Made by a program: the position numbers and the translations under genes. 64,000 bases of DNA from Shewanella livingstonensis (GTDB taxonomy: Bacteria; Pseudomonadota; Gammaproteobacteria; Enterobacterales; Shewanellaceae): NCBI RefSeq assembly GCF_003855395.1, contig NZ_CP034015.1, forward strand, positions 372,001-436,000. The letters are read 5' to 3'. Below the pieces are notes generated by a model. It did not search any database. It had not been told where the DNA came from and worked only from the letters and a program-made list of their open reading frames with translations. Below are positions 18,698 to 32,258 of this stretch, in pieces (within the stretch, counting starts at the first letter, position 1; each line of letters starts with the position of its first letter).

Positions 18698-19477
18698 TTG
18701 TCTGGACCTATTTTAGTCTTTGATTCTGGTATCGGCGGATTGTCGGTCATGAATGAAATTAGAAAACAGTTACCACAGCATAACTATTGCTATTTATTTG
18801 ACAATGCACGCTTACCTTATGGCAACTTGTCTGAACAAGAGTTAATAGTAGGATGCGTTGCATTGATTACTCATCATGCTCGACGTCTTAACGCTAGTAT
18901 TGTGGTGGTTGCCTGTAATACGGCCAGCACTTTGGTATTGCCACTATTACGCCAACAATTGACAGTTCCCATAGTGGGCGTGGTGCCTGCCATTAAACCT
19001 GCTGCGATGCTATCAATCAAAAAACACATTGGCTTATTGGCTACGCCAGGCACTGTTAAGCGAGATTATACCCAAGCGTTAATCAATCAATTTGCTGGAG
19101 ATTGCAAAGTTGAATTATTTGGGACGTCAGAGCTAGTATTACTCGCTGAGCAGTATGTCGCGCAACAACAGATTGATATGGACAAGCTCAACGAAATCTT
19201 GGCGCCTATAGCGGCATCTAATATTGATGTACTTGTTCTGGGGTGTACCCATTTCCCAATGATAGCCACAGAAATTAGTCATTATCTTGGTGGCGGGGTA
19301 ACACTATTAGATTCAGGGGAAGCGGTAGCAAAGCGGGTGAGGTTCTTACTGAGTAAAGAAAGCAATGGTAATAAACAATTACAAGCGTGTTATACCAAAG
19401 ATATTAATGAAGGGCTTAAAGCAACATTAGTCGATTATGGTTTTAGTGATTTTTCGCTGGTAACCATAACCGACTAA
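18698..19477 (+). CDS. murI: Glutamate racemase MurI
   Basis: Makes D-glutamate for peptidoglycan. It has FDSGIGGLSV at the N-terminus and the two catalytic cysteines, Cys73 in VACNTAST and Cys183 in LGCTHFPM. The start is TTG at 18698, giving 259 residues beginning MSGPILVFDSG. An earlier TTG at 18686 overlaps the TTGGAG ribosome site for the later one, so it is not chosen. Confidence 0.94.
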   Translation: MSGPILVFDSGIGGLSVMNEIRKQLPQHNYCYLFDNARLPYGNLSEQELIVGCVALITHHARRLNASIVVVACNTASTLVLPLLRQQLTVPIVGVVPAIKPAAMLSIKKHIGLLATPGTVKRDYTQALINQFAGDCKVELFGTSELVLLAEQYVAQQQIDMDKLNEILAPIAASNIDVLVLGCTHFPMIATEISHYLGGGVTLLDSGEAVAKRVRFLLSKESNGNKQLQACYTKDINEGLKATLVDYGFSDFSLVTITD

Positions 19478-19519
19478 CTACACTATTTAAGTAGTGCTAA
19501 CAATCTAGTTCAACAGCTA

Positions 19520-19963
19520 TTAGCTATTTTCTGAATCAGATTCTTGTGATTTAGCTTCTCTTACCTTTAACGTACGCTCCTGAAAGCTGTAGTCGTTTAA
19601 TTTCGACATAGCTTTCTGTGCACCCGCTTCAGACATCTCAACAAACCCAAATCCTTTACGACGTCCTGTTTTACGATCTCGCACTAAACGTACTGAGTTA
19701 ACTGGTCCGTACTCGCCAAACAATGCCTTTACTTCTCCCTCATGAACACGGTAAGGCAAGTTACCAACATATAGTGTCATAGTTGGACCCACATACGGTT
19801 CATCAGAAGAGCTTGAACTACTAAATGGTATAAAGGTAAAAATTAACGTTGCAACGATTACACCGGCAATAAACGCTACCGAAGATGACATACCGCTAAA
19901 CTGAAAAAAAACAAAAGCGCCAAGAAGCGCCGCAATCAAAACAATCATGAATGATTTCTGCAT
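19520..19963 (-). CDS. Membrane-anchored RNA-binding protein with one RRM domain
   Basis: 147-residue protein with two hydrophobic helices (about 6-22 and 28-46), a Ser-rich linker (48-53) and one RNA recognition motif (62-137). Both RRM signatures are intact: RNP2 LYVGNL (64-69) and RNP1 RKGFGFVE (102-109). The acidic tail ends DSENS. RRM proteins are uncommon in most bacteria. This one would sit at the inner membrane with the RRM in the cytoplasm if the two helices form a hairpin. Its RNA targets are unknown. It converges on murI and its 5' end faces the rRNA operon. Confidence 0.88.
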   Translation of the reverse strand: MQKSFMIVLIAALLGAFVFFQFSGMSSSVAFIAGVIVATLIFTFIPFSSSSSSDEPYVGPTMTLYVGNLPYRVHEGEVKALFGEYGPVNSVRLVRDRKTGRRKGFGFVEMSEAGAQKAMSKLNDYSFQERTLKVREAKSQESDSENS

Positions 19964-20199
19964 AAAATAATCTCTAATGAATATAAAAATGATAACTAAC
20001 TGTTAAATACTATTACATACTAATTAAAAATTACCAGATAAACCAGACTACTGTTGAAAAATTGAGCTCAAAAGTAACTTTTATATCAAATAAGAGCATA
20101 TTACTATTTACCTAAAGGTGGTTCTTTAGCCGAAAAAGCTAAAAAAGAATCGATCTGCATAAAAGTTCAGCGTTCAAAACATTTCATCAATAAAAGCGC
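19964..20199. other. Gene-free AT-rich region upstream of the rRNA promoters
   Basis: No coding frame is credible. The stretch holds the 5' region of the - strand RRM gene and, near P1, AT-rich DNA (about 20140-20195) that could act as an UP element and Fis-binding region for the rRNA promoters. I see no defined Fis sites that I could defend. Confidence 0.4.
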
Positions 20200-20227
20200 T
20201 TGCACTAAATCTTAAGCTGCCTATAAT
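20200..20227 (+). promoter_or_regulatory. rRNA operon promoter P1
   Basis: TTGCAC (20200-20205), a 16-base spacer and TATAAT (20222-20227), followed by GCGCATCCACTGACACGG. The downstream stretch matches the discriminator and start region of E. coli rrn P1 promoters as I remember them, so growth-rate and ppGpp control is expected. Confidence 0.9.
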
Positions 20228-20264
20228 GCGCATCCACTGACACGGCATACAGCGAAAGCGAAAA

Positions 20265-20308
20265 CCGGTTAGGGTTATCACCGACCACTTAGTGGTGTTG
20301 ATAACCGG
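20265..20308 (+). other. Inverted repeat between rRNA promoters P1 and P2
   Basis: GGTTATCA (20273-20280) pairs with TGATAACC (20299-20306), with a second hairpin ACCACT/AGTGGT inside. An upstream CCGGTTA (20265-20271) could pair with the same TAACCGG instead. The element lies in the P1 leader, upstream of the P2 -35 box. Confidence 0.55.
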
Positions 20309-20331
20309 CAAAAAGAAGTTTGAAAAAACAC

Positions 20332-20359
20332 TTGACGCCACAAAGGGAATGCGTAGAAT
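20332..20359 (+). promoter_or_regulatory. rRNA operon promoter P2
   Basis: TTGACG (20332-20337), a 16-base spacer and TAGAAT (20354-20359), 132 bases downstream of P1, the usual tandem layout. A boxA-like antitermination site (GCTCTTTAACA) follows at about 20418-20428. Confidence 0.85.
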
Positions 20360-20647
20360 ACGCACCCCAAGCCAACGACCTAGCGTCTTATGGCGATGTC
20401 TGAAAAATCGACATCACGCTCTTTAACAATTTATCAAGTAATCTGTGTGGACATTCACAGGTATTGAGTTATTCGAAATTGTCTTCTGTTCTTAGGAATG
20501 TTGGCAATCAAAAAATTTAAACTCAATGCAACGATGAGTGTTCATAGTAATATGTACAAACGTTATCTAGGTTCTTCGGGATTTAGAAAACAAAATCAGA
20601 ATTCATTGAGCCGATACATTCTTAAGGGGATGTGTCAAAAGAACTTT

Positions 20648-22189
<1,542 letters not shown>

Positions 22190-22403
22190 CCTATACGACT
22201 AACTCAATACCTAAAGTGCAGCGATGCATGTGAGTGTTCACACAGATTACTTGATAGAAGAAAGAGAAAGATATCGAAAGGTATTTTTGAGGATTTTGAT
22301 TGTTAATCAAGGCGCTTGAGAAGAGAGGAAGGATGTGTAGTTCACTACATGACGACCGAGCGACAAAAGCAACGCTGATAACAGTTAAAAGACCAAAAAG
22401 AAT

Positions 22404-22480
<77 letters not shown>

Positions 22481-22630
22481 AATCTTCATTTTATCTGCGT
22501 TAATTAAATACTCGTTTAGACTCTTGTAATAAGAGAGGAAACGTCGCATTGAATTAACTTGCTAAAATTCGATTTGGCTTCGCCAATCTTATGATTGGAT
22601 ACTTGATATTTATCTCAACTGCATGTAAAT

Positions 22631-22706
22631 GGGGCTATAGCTCAGCTGGGAGAGCGCCTGCCTTGCACGCAGGAGGTCTGCGGTTCGATCCCGCATAGCT
22701 CCACCA
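22631..22706 (+). tRNA. tRNA-Ala (anticodon TGC)
   Basis: 76-base tRNA in the 16S-23S spacer, the usual partner of tRNA-Ile. The acceptor GGGGCTA pairs with TAGCTCC, the anticodon loop is CTTGCAC and the CCA is encoded. The G3-T70 wobble pair that identifies alanine tRNA is present. Confidence 0.97.
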
Positions 22707-23069
22707 TTTACACTTATCTTGATAGATAAGTATATGCATTGGTCAGAGATGCCAAAGATAAACGAAATTTTATCTTTGGCTTTTTTTAGCCCGCTCTTTA
22801 ACAATTTGGAAAGCTGATAGTACTAACTAAAGGCGCATAGATGATGATCCGTTGTCGTTTGTGTGATTACGTTAGTGCGAAAAACGTTAATGCGAAAGCA
22901 TTAACACTTGAGTTCTCAATACACTGTTTAAGTGTCTTGAATATTCTAAAAGACTAAGGCGAGTCCACTTCCTGGTCGGGAGTGAGACAAGTAAAAACCA
23001 GCTGGTCATGATATGACCCAGAGCTCTTCTCTTGTTAATTCAAGGGTGTGAAACTCATTTGGGTTGTAT
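22707..23069 (+). other. tRNA-Ala to 23S spacer
   Basis: No gene. It contains a second boxA-like site (GCTCTTTAACAATTTGG, about 22794-22810). Its end, AACTCATTTGGGTTGTATGG, pairs with the sequence after the 23S 3' end (about 25971-25990), forming the expected RNase III processing stem. Confidence 0.8.
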
Positions 23070-25973
<2,904 letters not shown>

Positions 25974-26119
25974 TACAACCCAGATGGGTTTTACTGACCT
26001 TAGTGTTAGAATGAAGCGCTTAAACGGTGTGAAGAGACTCAAAGTAAGATAGAAGCAATCAGCTTTCCGAATTATTATTTAATGCCTAATGAAGAGTTAG
26101 TGTGTTAGATATGCAAATT

Positions 26120-26238
26120 TGTCTGGAAACCATAGAGCTGTGGCACCACCTGATCCCATTCCGAACTCAGAAGTGAAACACAGTATCGCCGATGGTAGTG
26201 TGGGGTCTCCCCATGCGAGAGTAGGTCATTTCCAGGCG
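26120..26238 (+). rRNA. rrf: 5S ribosomal RNA
   Basis: About 119 bases. The conserved core CCGAACTCAGAAGTGAAAC and the ends TGTCTGG and CCAGGCG, which pair as helix I, are present. The exact ends are uncertain by one or two bases. Confidence 0.96.
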
Positions 26239-26266
26239 CCTAATTGACTTGCAAGAGTCGTAAAAC

Positions 26267-26295
26267 AGCCCGCTATTATATAGCGGGCTTTTTTA
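26267..26295 (+). terminator. Terminator of the rRNA operon
   Basis: AGCCCGCTA, loop TTATA, TAGCGGGCT then a T-rich tail. It ends the 16S-tRNA-23S-5S unit. The next 140 bases up to the insertion element hold nothing recognisable. Confidence 0.92.
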
Positions 26296-26488
26296 TATCT
26301 GTAATTTAACTGTTTCGCTGCTAAGGTGGTCTGTGTCCTGCTAGAGATTGCGTTATTCTACTTCAGCTATATAGGGCAACTTTTATAGAAATTGGTCGTT
26401 CTGCATAGGTTCAACTCGAAATATGTATTTTTATACCAATCCGCATTAGACTTTGCCCGTATTAGCCCAGTCTCTTGTACAAAACTTT

Positions 26489-27528
26489 GGCTATGTTCCA
26501 TAATACTGTTGTCTACCGTAAGCGGACAACAGTATTTGCCGTTTATTTAGCTTTGCGCTGCTTTCCTTAAACCAAGCGAGATAATTCGATAAATATTTTG
26601 TAGCTACTCCCTTCATACTTCCGTTTACCCAGGCTTTAAAATTCGCTATTGCACCATTGACAGTCTGAATGTGATAAATATTATCCATCACTCTGATTTT
26701 CCCATTTATCAATCGCTTATGGTCACAGTGCTTTAGTTTGGCTATCTTCACATATGCCCATGCACCATCGCTGCAAAGCACTGAATTTTCTTCAATGTTT
26801 TCAGTAAGATTAATGGATATTTCTGAAGACGTATCAGCAGATAAAATTGGCGCTATCATGTGTTTACTGCGGTCAATGGAAAGAAGCACCGCAACTTGGC
26901 CTTCTTTAGTACGTTTATCAATATCACCACCGCGCTTTCTGGCTTTTTGACCTGAACCGAGTGTTTTATTACCTTTTTCAGAATAGGCAAGAAAGAATTC
27001 ATCAACCTCGATAATGCCCGATAGTTTGTCATCATTTTTCCCTGCCTGAGCCTGAAGAAATCGATGTCGCCATAAAAAGGCTGTTTTAAGATTAATACCA
27101 CAGACTCTAGCCGCCTGCCTCAGCGTTAACCGCAACGCCATACAGTGGGCATACTCGACCCAAATGCAGCTCTTATGCAGCCTAGCTAGCGGGGTATTAG
27201 TCTTGTTGTTAAACGTTTTACAGCAGCTATTGCAGCGATATCGTTGTACTCCACCTGCTTTCCCCCACTTTTTGAACTGGCTTGAATCGCAGTGTGGACA
27301 CTGCGATTTTGAATCAAAAAGTGGTTGGAACAGCTCATCTATAGGGATTTCGGTATCTAATGCTTGAATTGACTGGTGAACTACCTCTCTCTGAGCTGGA
27401 GTCATAAAGATAAGTGCTTTTGTTATCTGGTTAAGTTTACTCACAAATAATTTTGCTTTCATTTCCTTTACCCTCAATCAGTTAGCTTCACTCATTAAGT
27501 ATAGACAACATTTACCTACAACAGCGCC
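26489..27528 (-). mobile_element. IS1595-family insertion sequence (ISSod11-like), apparently intact
   Basis: 1040-bp element nested in the IS630 copy. Both sides carry a perfect 8-bp target duplication AAAACTTT (26481-26488 and 27529-27536), as expected for IS1595. The imperfect ends begin GGC (left GGCTATGTTCC, right GGCGCTGTTGTAGG read inwards) and share TGTTGTCTA further in. The perfect duplication and open transposase frame suggest a recent insertion. The ISSod11 subgroup is my estimate. Confidence 0.88.
26491..27462 (-). CDS. IS1595-family transposase
   Basis: 323-residue transposase starting at the ATG preceded by AAAGGA (MKAKLFVSKL); a TTG five codons upstream is less likely. It has an N-terminal zinc ribbon (CPHC, then CNSC), a helix-turn-helix region (LTLRQAARVCGINLKTAFLW) and the DDE-type core with IEVDEFF and SDGAWAY plus a conserved VNGAIANFKAWVNG segment. 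The stop codon lies inside the left terminal repeat. No frameshift is seen, so it may be active. Confidence 0.9.
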   Translation of the reverse strand: MKAKLFVSKLNQITKALIFMTPAQREVVHQSIQALDTEIPIDELFQPLFDSKSQCPHCDSSQFKKWGKAGGVQRYRCNSCCKTFNNKTNTPLARLHKSCIWVEYAHCMALRLTLRQAARVCGINLKTAFLWRHRFLQAQAGKNDDKLSGIIEVDEFFLAYSEKGNKTLGSGQKARKRGGDIDKRTKEGQVAVLLSIDRSKHMIAPILSADTSSEISINLTENIEENSVLCSDGAWAYVKIAKLKHCDHKRLINGKIRVMDNIYHIQTVNGAIANFKAWVNGSMKGVATKYLSNYLAWFKESSAKLNKRQILLSAYGRQQYYGT

Positions 27529-28519
27529 AAAACTTTTCACCCTGTCCTTGTACTGAATAAACGTATTCCAAGCACTGCAACACTGCTCAACGATATCGTT
27601 ATAACCATCAAAACACCTATTTGCTAAACAGTGATGCCTTAGCCATTGCCATACCTGTTCTATTGGATTTAGCTCTGGAGAATAGGGTGGTAATTTGAGG
27701 ACCAATAAATGACTAAAATCTTTAGCTATATCATCCGTATGCAAGCCCGCGCCATCTATGATAACAAGAGCATATCTATCCGAATGGTTTGCTTTTGAAA
27801 TTTGCTTCAAGTGTTGCCACATAGCCGCCCTATTAACAAAGGGAGTGACCAAAGCTTCTGTTGCCCCCGTTGCTGGGCAGACTGCCCCAAATAGATAAGC
27901 ATATTCAACTTGTTGCTGCTTTATAGCTCTGGATCTAGAGCCTTTTAGCGCCCACAGTTTGGTCGTTGTATTTTGCTGGCCAAATCGAGCTTCATCTTGA
28001 GACCAAATATCGACAGTGTCTAAAGGGATATAAACAGGGATCGTTGCGATCGTTTTAGAAATGATTTTTTTAAAATCTGCATGAGCTTCTAAGGATTGTT
28101 TTGGGTGCTTAGAGCGACTTGTAATCCAATGTTTTCAATATTTCATACACATGGTTTAGATGATAATGGATGCCAAGCTGCTGTTCTATATAGGATTGAG
28201 TGTCTATACTCGTTAATCGTCCACCTAGTTCGGAGCGGCTTAATTCGTCGATATATTGATAGAGAACCTGCTTTTGCTGTTCACCGAGTTTATGTGCATT
28301 TGTCGAGATCATGTTGGCTTTCAAACCATCAATGCGAGAATTTAAGTAGTTTTTAACCCATTCATTGACACTGCGACGACTAGCCGTTAGTTTGCGAGCA
28401 ACTTGAGCGCGATTGTGACATTCTAAGAAGCAAGAGACTGCCAAAATGCGAATACGCATACGGGCGTCTTTTTCTGACGTTGATAATTTAACGAGTTCAA
28501 TAGATGTGTAATTTTTCAC
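27529..28519 (-). pseudogene. IS630-family transposase, frameshifted and 3'-interrupted
   Basis: The first frame (28519 to 28109) encodes 136 residues with the helix-turn-helix domain (RAQVARKLTASRRSVNEWV) and stops after TLDYKSL. The next frame continues without a break from RSKHPKQSLEAHADFKK through the catalytic core: WSQDEARFG, VIIDGAGLHTDD and the DDE glutamate in SPELNPIEQVW. The 3' end is then cut by the IS1595 element after DRVKSF, and the residues read beyond that come from IS1595 DNA. No obvious slippery run lies at the frame change, so I call it a mutation, though a programmed +1 shift is possible. Confidence 0.85.
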
Positions 28520-28578
28520 AGAATAGAATAATTTGAAAATGATGAATGTATTAGATCATAATTTAATACGGATTGGTA

Positions 28579-28787
28579 TTATTGGTTATTTCGTATATTT
28601 AACAAACTAATATCTATAGATCGTAGATCGACCAGAACTGATTTGTTTTGCAACTTATGAGAATACTTTTATTTGTTCTATTAAATCAAATTCACCTTAA
28701 ATAACCTACTTTTTTAAATAGAAACAAACTAATTTAAAGTTATCTTCCCTGTTACAATAACCGCATTCTTTATAAAGTTGATTTTCT
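28579..28787 (+). other. Gene-free upstream region of murB
   Basis: AT-rich, with no credible gene. The best promoter candidate is an extended -10 TGTTACAAT (TACAAT at 28753-28758) about 30 bases before the murB ATG; no convincing -35 box is seen. The IS630 insertion ends just upstream, so part of the native region may have been displaced. Confidence 0.4.
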
Positions 28788-29804
28788 ATGTCTATATCTT
28801 TGGTAGCGTTTAATACCTTTGCTCTTCAGCAGAATTGCAATTCACTTGTTGAAGTGACGAGCAAAGCTGAACTCATTGATATTTGTAATAACTTGTATAA
28901 ACAAGAGTTACCTATGTTAGTACTTGGCGGCGGCAGTAATTTGGTTTTTACTGAAGATTATGATGGCACTGTCGTAAAAGTCTCTACAAAAGGGATACAG
29001 TTTACTGCAGATGATGATTATCAATATATAACCATTCAAGCTGGCGAAAATTGGCATAACCTAGTTGAGTCCTGTTTGCAAAAACAGATTGATGGCTTAG
29101 AAAATATGGCCCTGATCCCTGGAACTGTAGGTGCGGCACCGATTCAAAACATTGGTGCCTATGGTGTTGAATTTAATCGATTCTGTTACGAGATAGAGTT
29201 TTTGCAACTTGATACAGGACACTTGGTTCGTTTTAACAACCAACAATGTGATTTTGGATATCGTGAGTCTATTTTTAAAAAACAACTCAATAATTTAGCC
29301 GTAATTACCGAGGTTACACTGAAATTGGCTAAGCATTGGGTGCCTGTAATAGATTATGGACCTTTGCAACACTTTGACCCATCGACAGTCACAGCCAAGC
29401 AGATATTTGATTGCGTCTGCCACACACGCCAATCAAAATTGCCAGATCCTAAGGTATTAGGCAATGTCGGTAGTTTTTTCAAAAATCCGCTAGTGTCAAC
29501 TAAGGCCTATAATCAACTCAAACTTCGTTTTACTGATCTGGTCGCTTATCAACAAGTTGATGGTCAATATAAACTTGCTGCAGGTTGGTTAATCGATTAT
29601 GTCGGTTTAAAAGGCTTCCATATAGGTGATGCAGCCGTTCATCAAGAACAAGCTTTGGTGTTAGTCAACTTAGGCAACGCAACAGGTAAACAAGTGTGTC
29701 AATTAGCGCTATACATCATTGAGATGGTTTTCGACAAGTTTGGGGTCATACTACAACCCGAACCTAGGGTCATGGGTTCAGTTGGGGAGATAGATATAAA
29801 ATGA
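28788..29804 (+). CDS. murB: UDP-N-acetylenolpyruvoylglucosamine reductase MurB
   Basis: FAD enzyme of peptidoglycan precursor synthesis that reduces enolpyruvyl-UDP-GlcNAc to UDP-MurNAc. The 338 residues are of the E. coli type I class. Seen are the FAD-binding LVLGGGSNLV, LIPGTVGAAPIQNIGAYGVE, the Tyr in FGYRES, the catalytic Ser near residue 229 in GNVGSFFKNP, and the Glu near 326 in EPRVMG. The stop overlaps the birA start (ATGA), so the two form an operon, as in E. coli. Confidence 0.96.
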   Translation: MSISLVAFNTFALQQNCNSLVEVTSKAELIDICNNLYKQELPMLVLGGGSNLVFTEDYDGTVVKVSTKGIQFTADDDYQYITIQAGENWHNLVESCLQKQIDGLENMALIPGTVGAAPIQNIGAYGVEFNRFCYEIEFLQLDTGHLVRFNNQQCDFGYRESIFKKQLNNLAVITEVTLKLAKHWVPVIDYGPLQHFDPSTVTAKQIFDCVCHTRQSKLPDPKVLGNVGSFFKNPLVSTKAYNQLKLRFTDLVAYQQVDGQYKLAAGWLIDYVGLKGFHIGDAAVHQEQALVLVNLGNATGKQVCQLALYIIEMVFDKFGVILQPEPRVMGSVGEIDIK

Positions 29805-30763
29805 ATGAACATTGGTCTCGTAAACGTCAAATTTTAGCCTGTTTGCATCATGAGTATTTTGTTTCAGGTGAGGTTATTGCGCAGTCTTTATCGCTTACTC
29901 GTGCAGCCATAAATCAACATATTGATGCATTAAAAGATTATGGAATCGAAATATATAGCGTAAAGGGAAGAGGTTATAAATTAGCGACTCCAGTATCCTT
30001 AGTGAATGAATCACATCTTGTTAATAATGTTGATAGTCGCTGTTTTTATTTTGATGAAACGACCAGCACTAATGCTTTTATGCTTGGACATGCGTCTGAA
30101 TTAAAATCTGGTGATATTTGCGTCGCTGAATACCAATCGGCAGGCCGAGGTAGAAGGGGCCGACAGTGGCTATCACCTTATGGACACCATATTTATGCTT
30201 CAATGTTTTGGTGTTTAAACAATGATATTAGTCATGCAAGTGGCTTAAGTTTAGTCATTGGCTGCTCTATTGTTAAGGTCTTATCTGATTTTGGTGTTGA
30301 AGGATTAGGATTAAAATGGCCTAATGATATTTATCTCGATCATAAGAAATTAGCTGGAATTTTAGTAGAAATATCCCATTCATCAGTACAAAAAACTAAA
30401 CTTGTTATTGGTTTTGGTATTAATATGAGTATGTCTGTAGAGCAAGGTGAGCTTATTGACCAGCCATGGAGTGATTTATCTAGTCAGATCATTATGCCCG
30501 ATAAAACCGAGTTATTGATTCAACTGCATAAAACCCTTAAAGCGGATTTACAGTTATTCGAACAGCAGGGGTTAGCGGCTTTTTTAGATCGTTGGAATGA
30601 GTTTGATATATTTGTTAATCGTGAAGTCTCTCTGCTAATGGCACCAAATCTAGTGAATGGAGTTTGCCGGGGGATTGATGAACAAGGGGCTTTATTGCTT
30701 GAAACTGAACAAGGTATTAAACATTACCTTGGTGGTGAAATTAGTCTTAGGGCAGTAACGTAG
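29801..30763 (+). CDS. birA: Biotin ligase and biotin operon repressor BirA
   Basis: Bifunctional protein of 320 residues. The N-terminal winged helix (about 1-60, VIAQSLSLTRAAINQHIDAL) binds the bio operator. The central domain activates biotin and attaches it to carboxylases, with the biotinyl-AMP loop GRGRRGRQW and the KWPNDIYLDHKKLAGILVE segment. The C-terminal SH3-like domain is present. It overlaps murB by 4 bases. Confidence 0.96.
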   Translation: MNEHWSRKRQILACLHHEYFVSGEVIAQSLSLTRAAINQHIDALKDYGIEIYSVKGRGYKLATPVSLVNESHLVNNVDSRCFYFDETTSTNAFMLGHASELKSGDICVAEYQSAGRGRRGRQWLSPYGHHIYASMFWCLNNDISHASGLSLVIGCSIVKVLSDFGVEGLGLKWPNDIYLDHKKLAGILVEISHSSVQKTKLVIGFGINMSMSVEQGELIDQPWSDLSSQIIMPDKTELLIQLHKTLKADLQLFEQQGLAAFLDRWNEFDIFVNREVSLLMAPNLVNGVCRGIDEQGALLLETEQGIKHYLGGEISLRAVT

Positions 30764-30771
30764 AGGTATGC

Positions 30772-30793
30772 ATGAGCCTAGTTATAGGCTCAT
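30772..30793. terminator. Hairpin between convergent birA and coaA
   Basis: ATGAGCCTA, loop GTTA, TAGGCTCAT form a perfect 9-bp stem. The following sequence is T-rich but interrupted, so it is a weak bidirectional terminator candidate. Confidence 0.55.
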
Positions 30794-30799
30794 ATGTTA

Positions 30800-31750
30800 T
30801 TATTTTCTAAGTAAAACTCGGTCCATTAAGTGCTTTGGCCCTTTTTGTAAAATTAGATGAGCGCGTTCACGTGTTGGTTGAATATTTAATGATAAATTTG
30901 GTCCGTTAATCGTGTCCCAAATGTTCGCTGCAATCACGTTAGCCTCATCATCTGTGAGAGTGGAGTAATGATGGAAAAATGAGTTTGGATCACTAAATGC
31001 GCCCTTCCTAAATTGTAAGAAGCGCTGCTTATACCACTCTTTCAATAAAGACTCATCAGCATCAACATAAATAGAGAAGTCGACAAAGTCTGATACAAAT
31101 GGCCTTCTTGTGTCTATTGGTGTATCTAAACCTGTCTGCAGAACATTTAATCCTTCCAGAATTAAAATATCAGGCTGTCGAATAGCTTGATGTTCATCGT
31201 GACATCTATCGTAAGTCACATGCGAATACAGTGGTGCAAGAATCTCTTTATTGCCAGCTTTGACGGCCGCAATGAACTCGACCAACATTTTCATATCATA
31301 ACTTTCAGGAAAGCCTTTACGTTGCAGCAACCCTTTGCGCTTGAGGTCCGCTAATGGATATAAAAAGCCATCAGTGGTGACCAAATCAACTTTAGGATGT
31401 TCAGGCCAACGTTGTAGTAATGTTTGTAATATACGTGCTGTAGTACTCTTACCTACGGCAACGCTTCCAGCAATGCTAATAATATAAGGTCCTGGAGATG
31501 CCTTTTGCTCGAGAAACTTATCAAGGACAAGCCCGCGCTGTTGTTTAGAGCCGACAAATAAATTCAGCAAACGACTGAGAGGAAGGTAAATGTCAGTGAC
31601 TTCATCTAAAGACAGCTTCTCATTCATACCACGCAGGTTTTCTAATTCAGCCTGACTCAATGTGAGTGGCACAGATTTGCGTAATTCAGCCCAATGCTCG
31701 CGCTGAAAAGCAAAGTAGAGTGCATCTTGTATTGAGTTAATTGGGTTCAT
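30800..31750 (-). CDS. coaA: Pantothenate kinase CoaA (type I)
   Basis: Commits pantothenate to coenzyme A. The ATG at 31750 gives 316 residues, exactly the E. coli length, and has AGAGGA at a proper distance; upstream GTG and ATG codons at 31777 and 31756 are spaced badly. The P-loop GSVAVGKS is at 95-102, followed by VTTDGFLYP and the YSHVTYD segment of the family. Confidence 0.95.
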   Translation of the reverse strand: MNPINSIQDALYFAFQREHWAELRKSVPLTLSQAELENLRGMNEKLSLDEVTDIYLPLSRLLNLFVGSKQQRGLVLDKFLEQKASPGPYIISIAGSVAVGKSTTARILQTLLQRWPEHPKVDLVTTDGFLYPLADLKRKGLLQRKGFPESYDMKMLVEFIAAVKAGNKEILAPLYSHVTYDRCHDEHQAIRQPDILILEGLNVLQTGLDTPIDTRRPFVSDFVDFSIYVDADESLLKEWYKQRFLQFRKGAFSDPNSFFHHYSTLTDDEANVIAANIWDTINGPNLSLNIQPTRERAHLILQKGPKHLMDRVLLRK

Positions 31751-31926
31751 AACCATTCCTCTAGGTTGGTCAGGCACATTACACTATCGAATAAATGGCG
31801 ACAATAGTTTGGTCTTCATTTGTGTTCATCATTAATTACATTTGCCTACAAATTACACTTTTCAGTTAAAACGAGTCTAAAAAAGCGTCATTTGAAACTT
31901 TTTTTTGGTTTTTTATCATTTTACTC

Positions 31927-31955
31927 TTGCACTCCGGTGCACATTTACCTAATAT
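31927..31955 (+). promoter_or_regulatory. Promoter of the tRNA-tufB unit
   Basis: TTGCAC (31927-31932), a 17-base spacer and TAATAT (31950-31955), then a GC-rich CCGAACCC discriminator, as is common for stringently controlled tRNA promoters. It lies 18 bases before the first tRNA. Confidence 0.82.
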
Positions 31956-31973
31956 CCGAACCCGAAATGATGC

Positions 31974-32049
<76 letters not shown>

Positions 32050-32056
32050 TTTTTCT

Positions 32057-32141
32057 GGAGGGGTTCCCGAGTGGCCAAAGGGATCAGACTGTAAATCTGA
32101 CGGCTCAGCCTTCGAAGGTTCGAATCCTTCTCCCTCCACCA
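32057..32141 (+). tRNA. tyrU: tRNA-Tyr (anticodon GTA)
   Basis: 85-base class II tRNA with a long variable arm. The acceptor GGAGGGG pairs with CTCCCTCC-type bases, the anticodon loop is CTGTAAA and the CCA is encoded. Confidence 0.96.
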
Positions 32142-32175
32142 TTTTCTAGGTAGTTAGGTAGCCTAAATAGGTTGC

Positions 32176-32249
32176 GCGGATGTCGTATAATGGTATTACT
32201 CCAGCCTTCCAAGCTGATAACGCGGGTTCGATTCCCGCCATCCGCTCCA
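32176..32249 (+). tRNA. glyT: tRNA-Gly (anticodon TCC)
   Basis: 74 bases. The acceptor GCGGATG pairs with the 3' arm CATCCGC, the anticodon loop is CTTCCAA and the CCA is encoded. Confidence 0.96.
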
Positions 32250-32258
32250 AATTTGTTC

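Larger units (their letters stand above)
26436..28576 (-). mobile_element. IS630-family insertion sequence, interrupted by an IS1595-family element
   Basis: Terminal inverted repeats CCAATCCGCATTA (26436-26448) and TAATACGGATTGG (28564-28576) match at 12 of 13 positions and are flanked on both sides by TA, the target duplicated by IS630/Tc1 elements. Without the inner element and one of its duplications, the length is 1093 bp, normal for the family. The transposase lies on the - strand, has a frameshift, and its 3' end is split by the inner element. It landed between the rRNA terminator and murB. Confidence 0.9.

Noticed and set aside
28096..28356. Open frame on the + strand in the IS630 element
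   Set aside because: It is the reverse of the transposase frames; the - strand holds the recognisable transposase domains.
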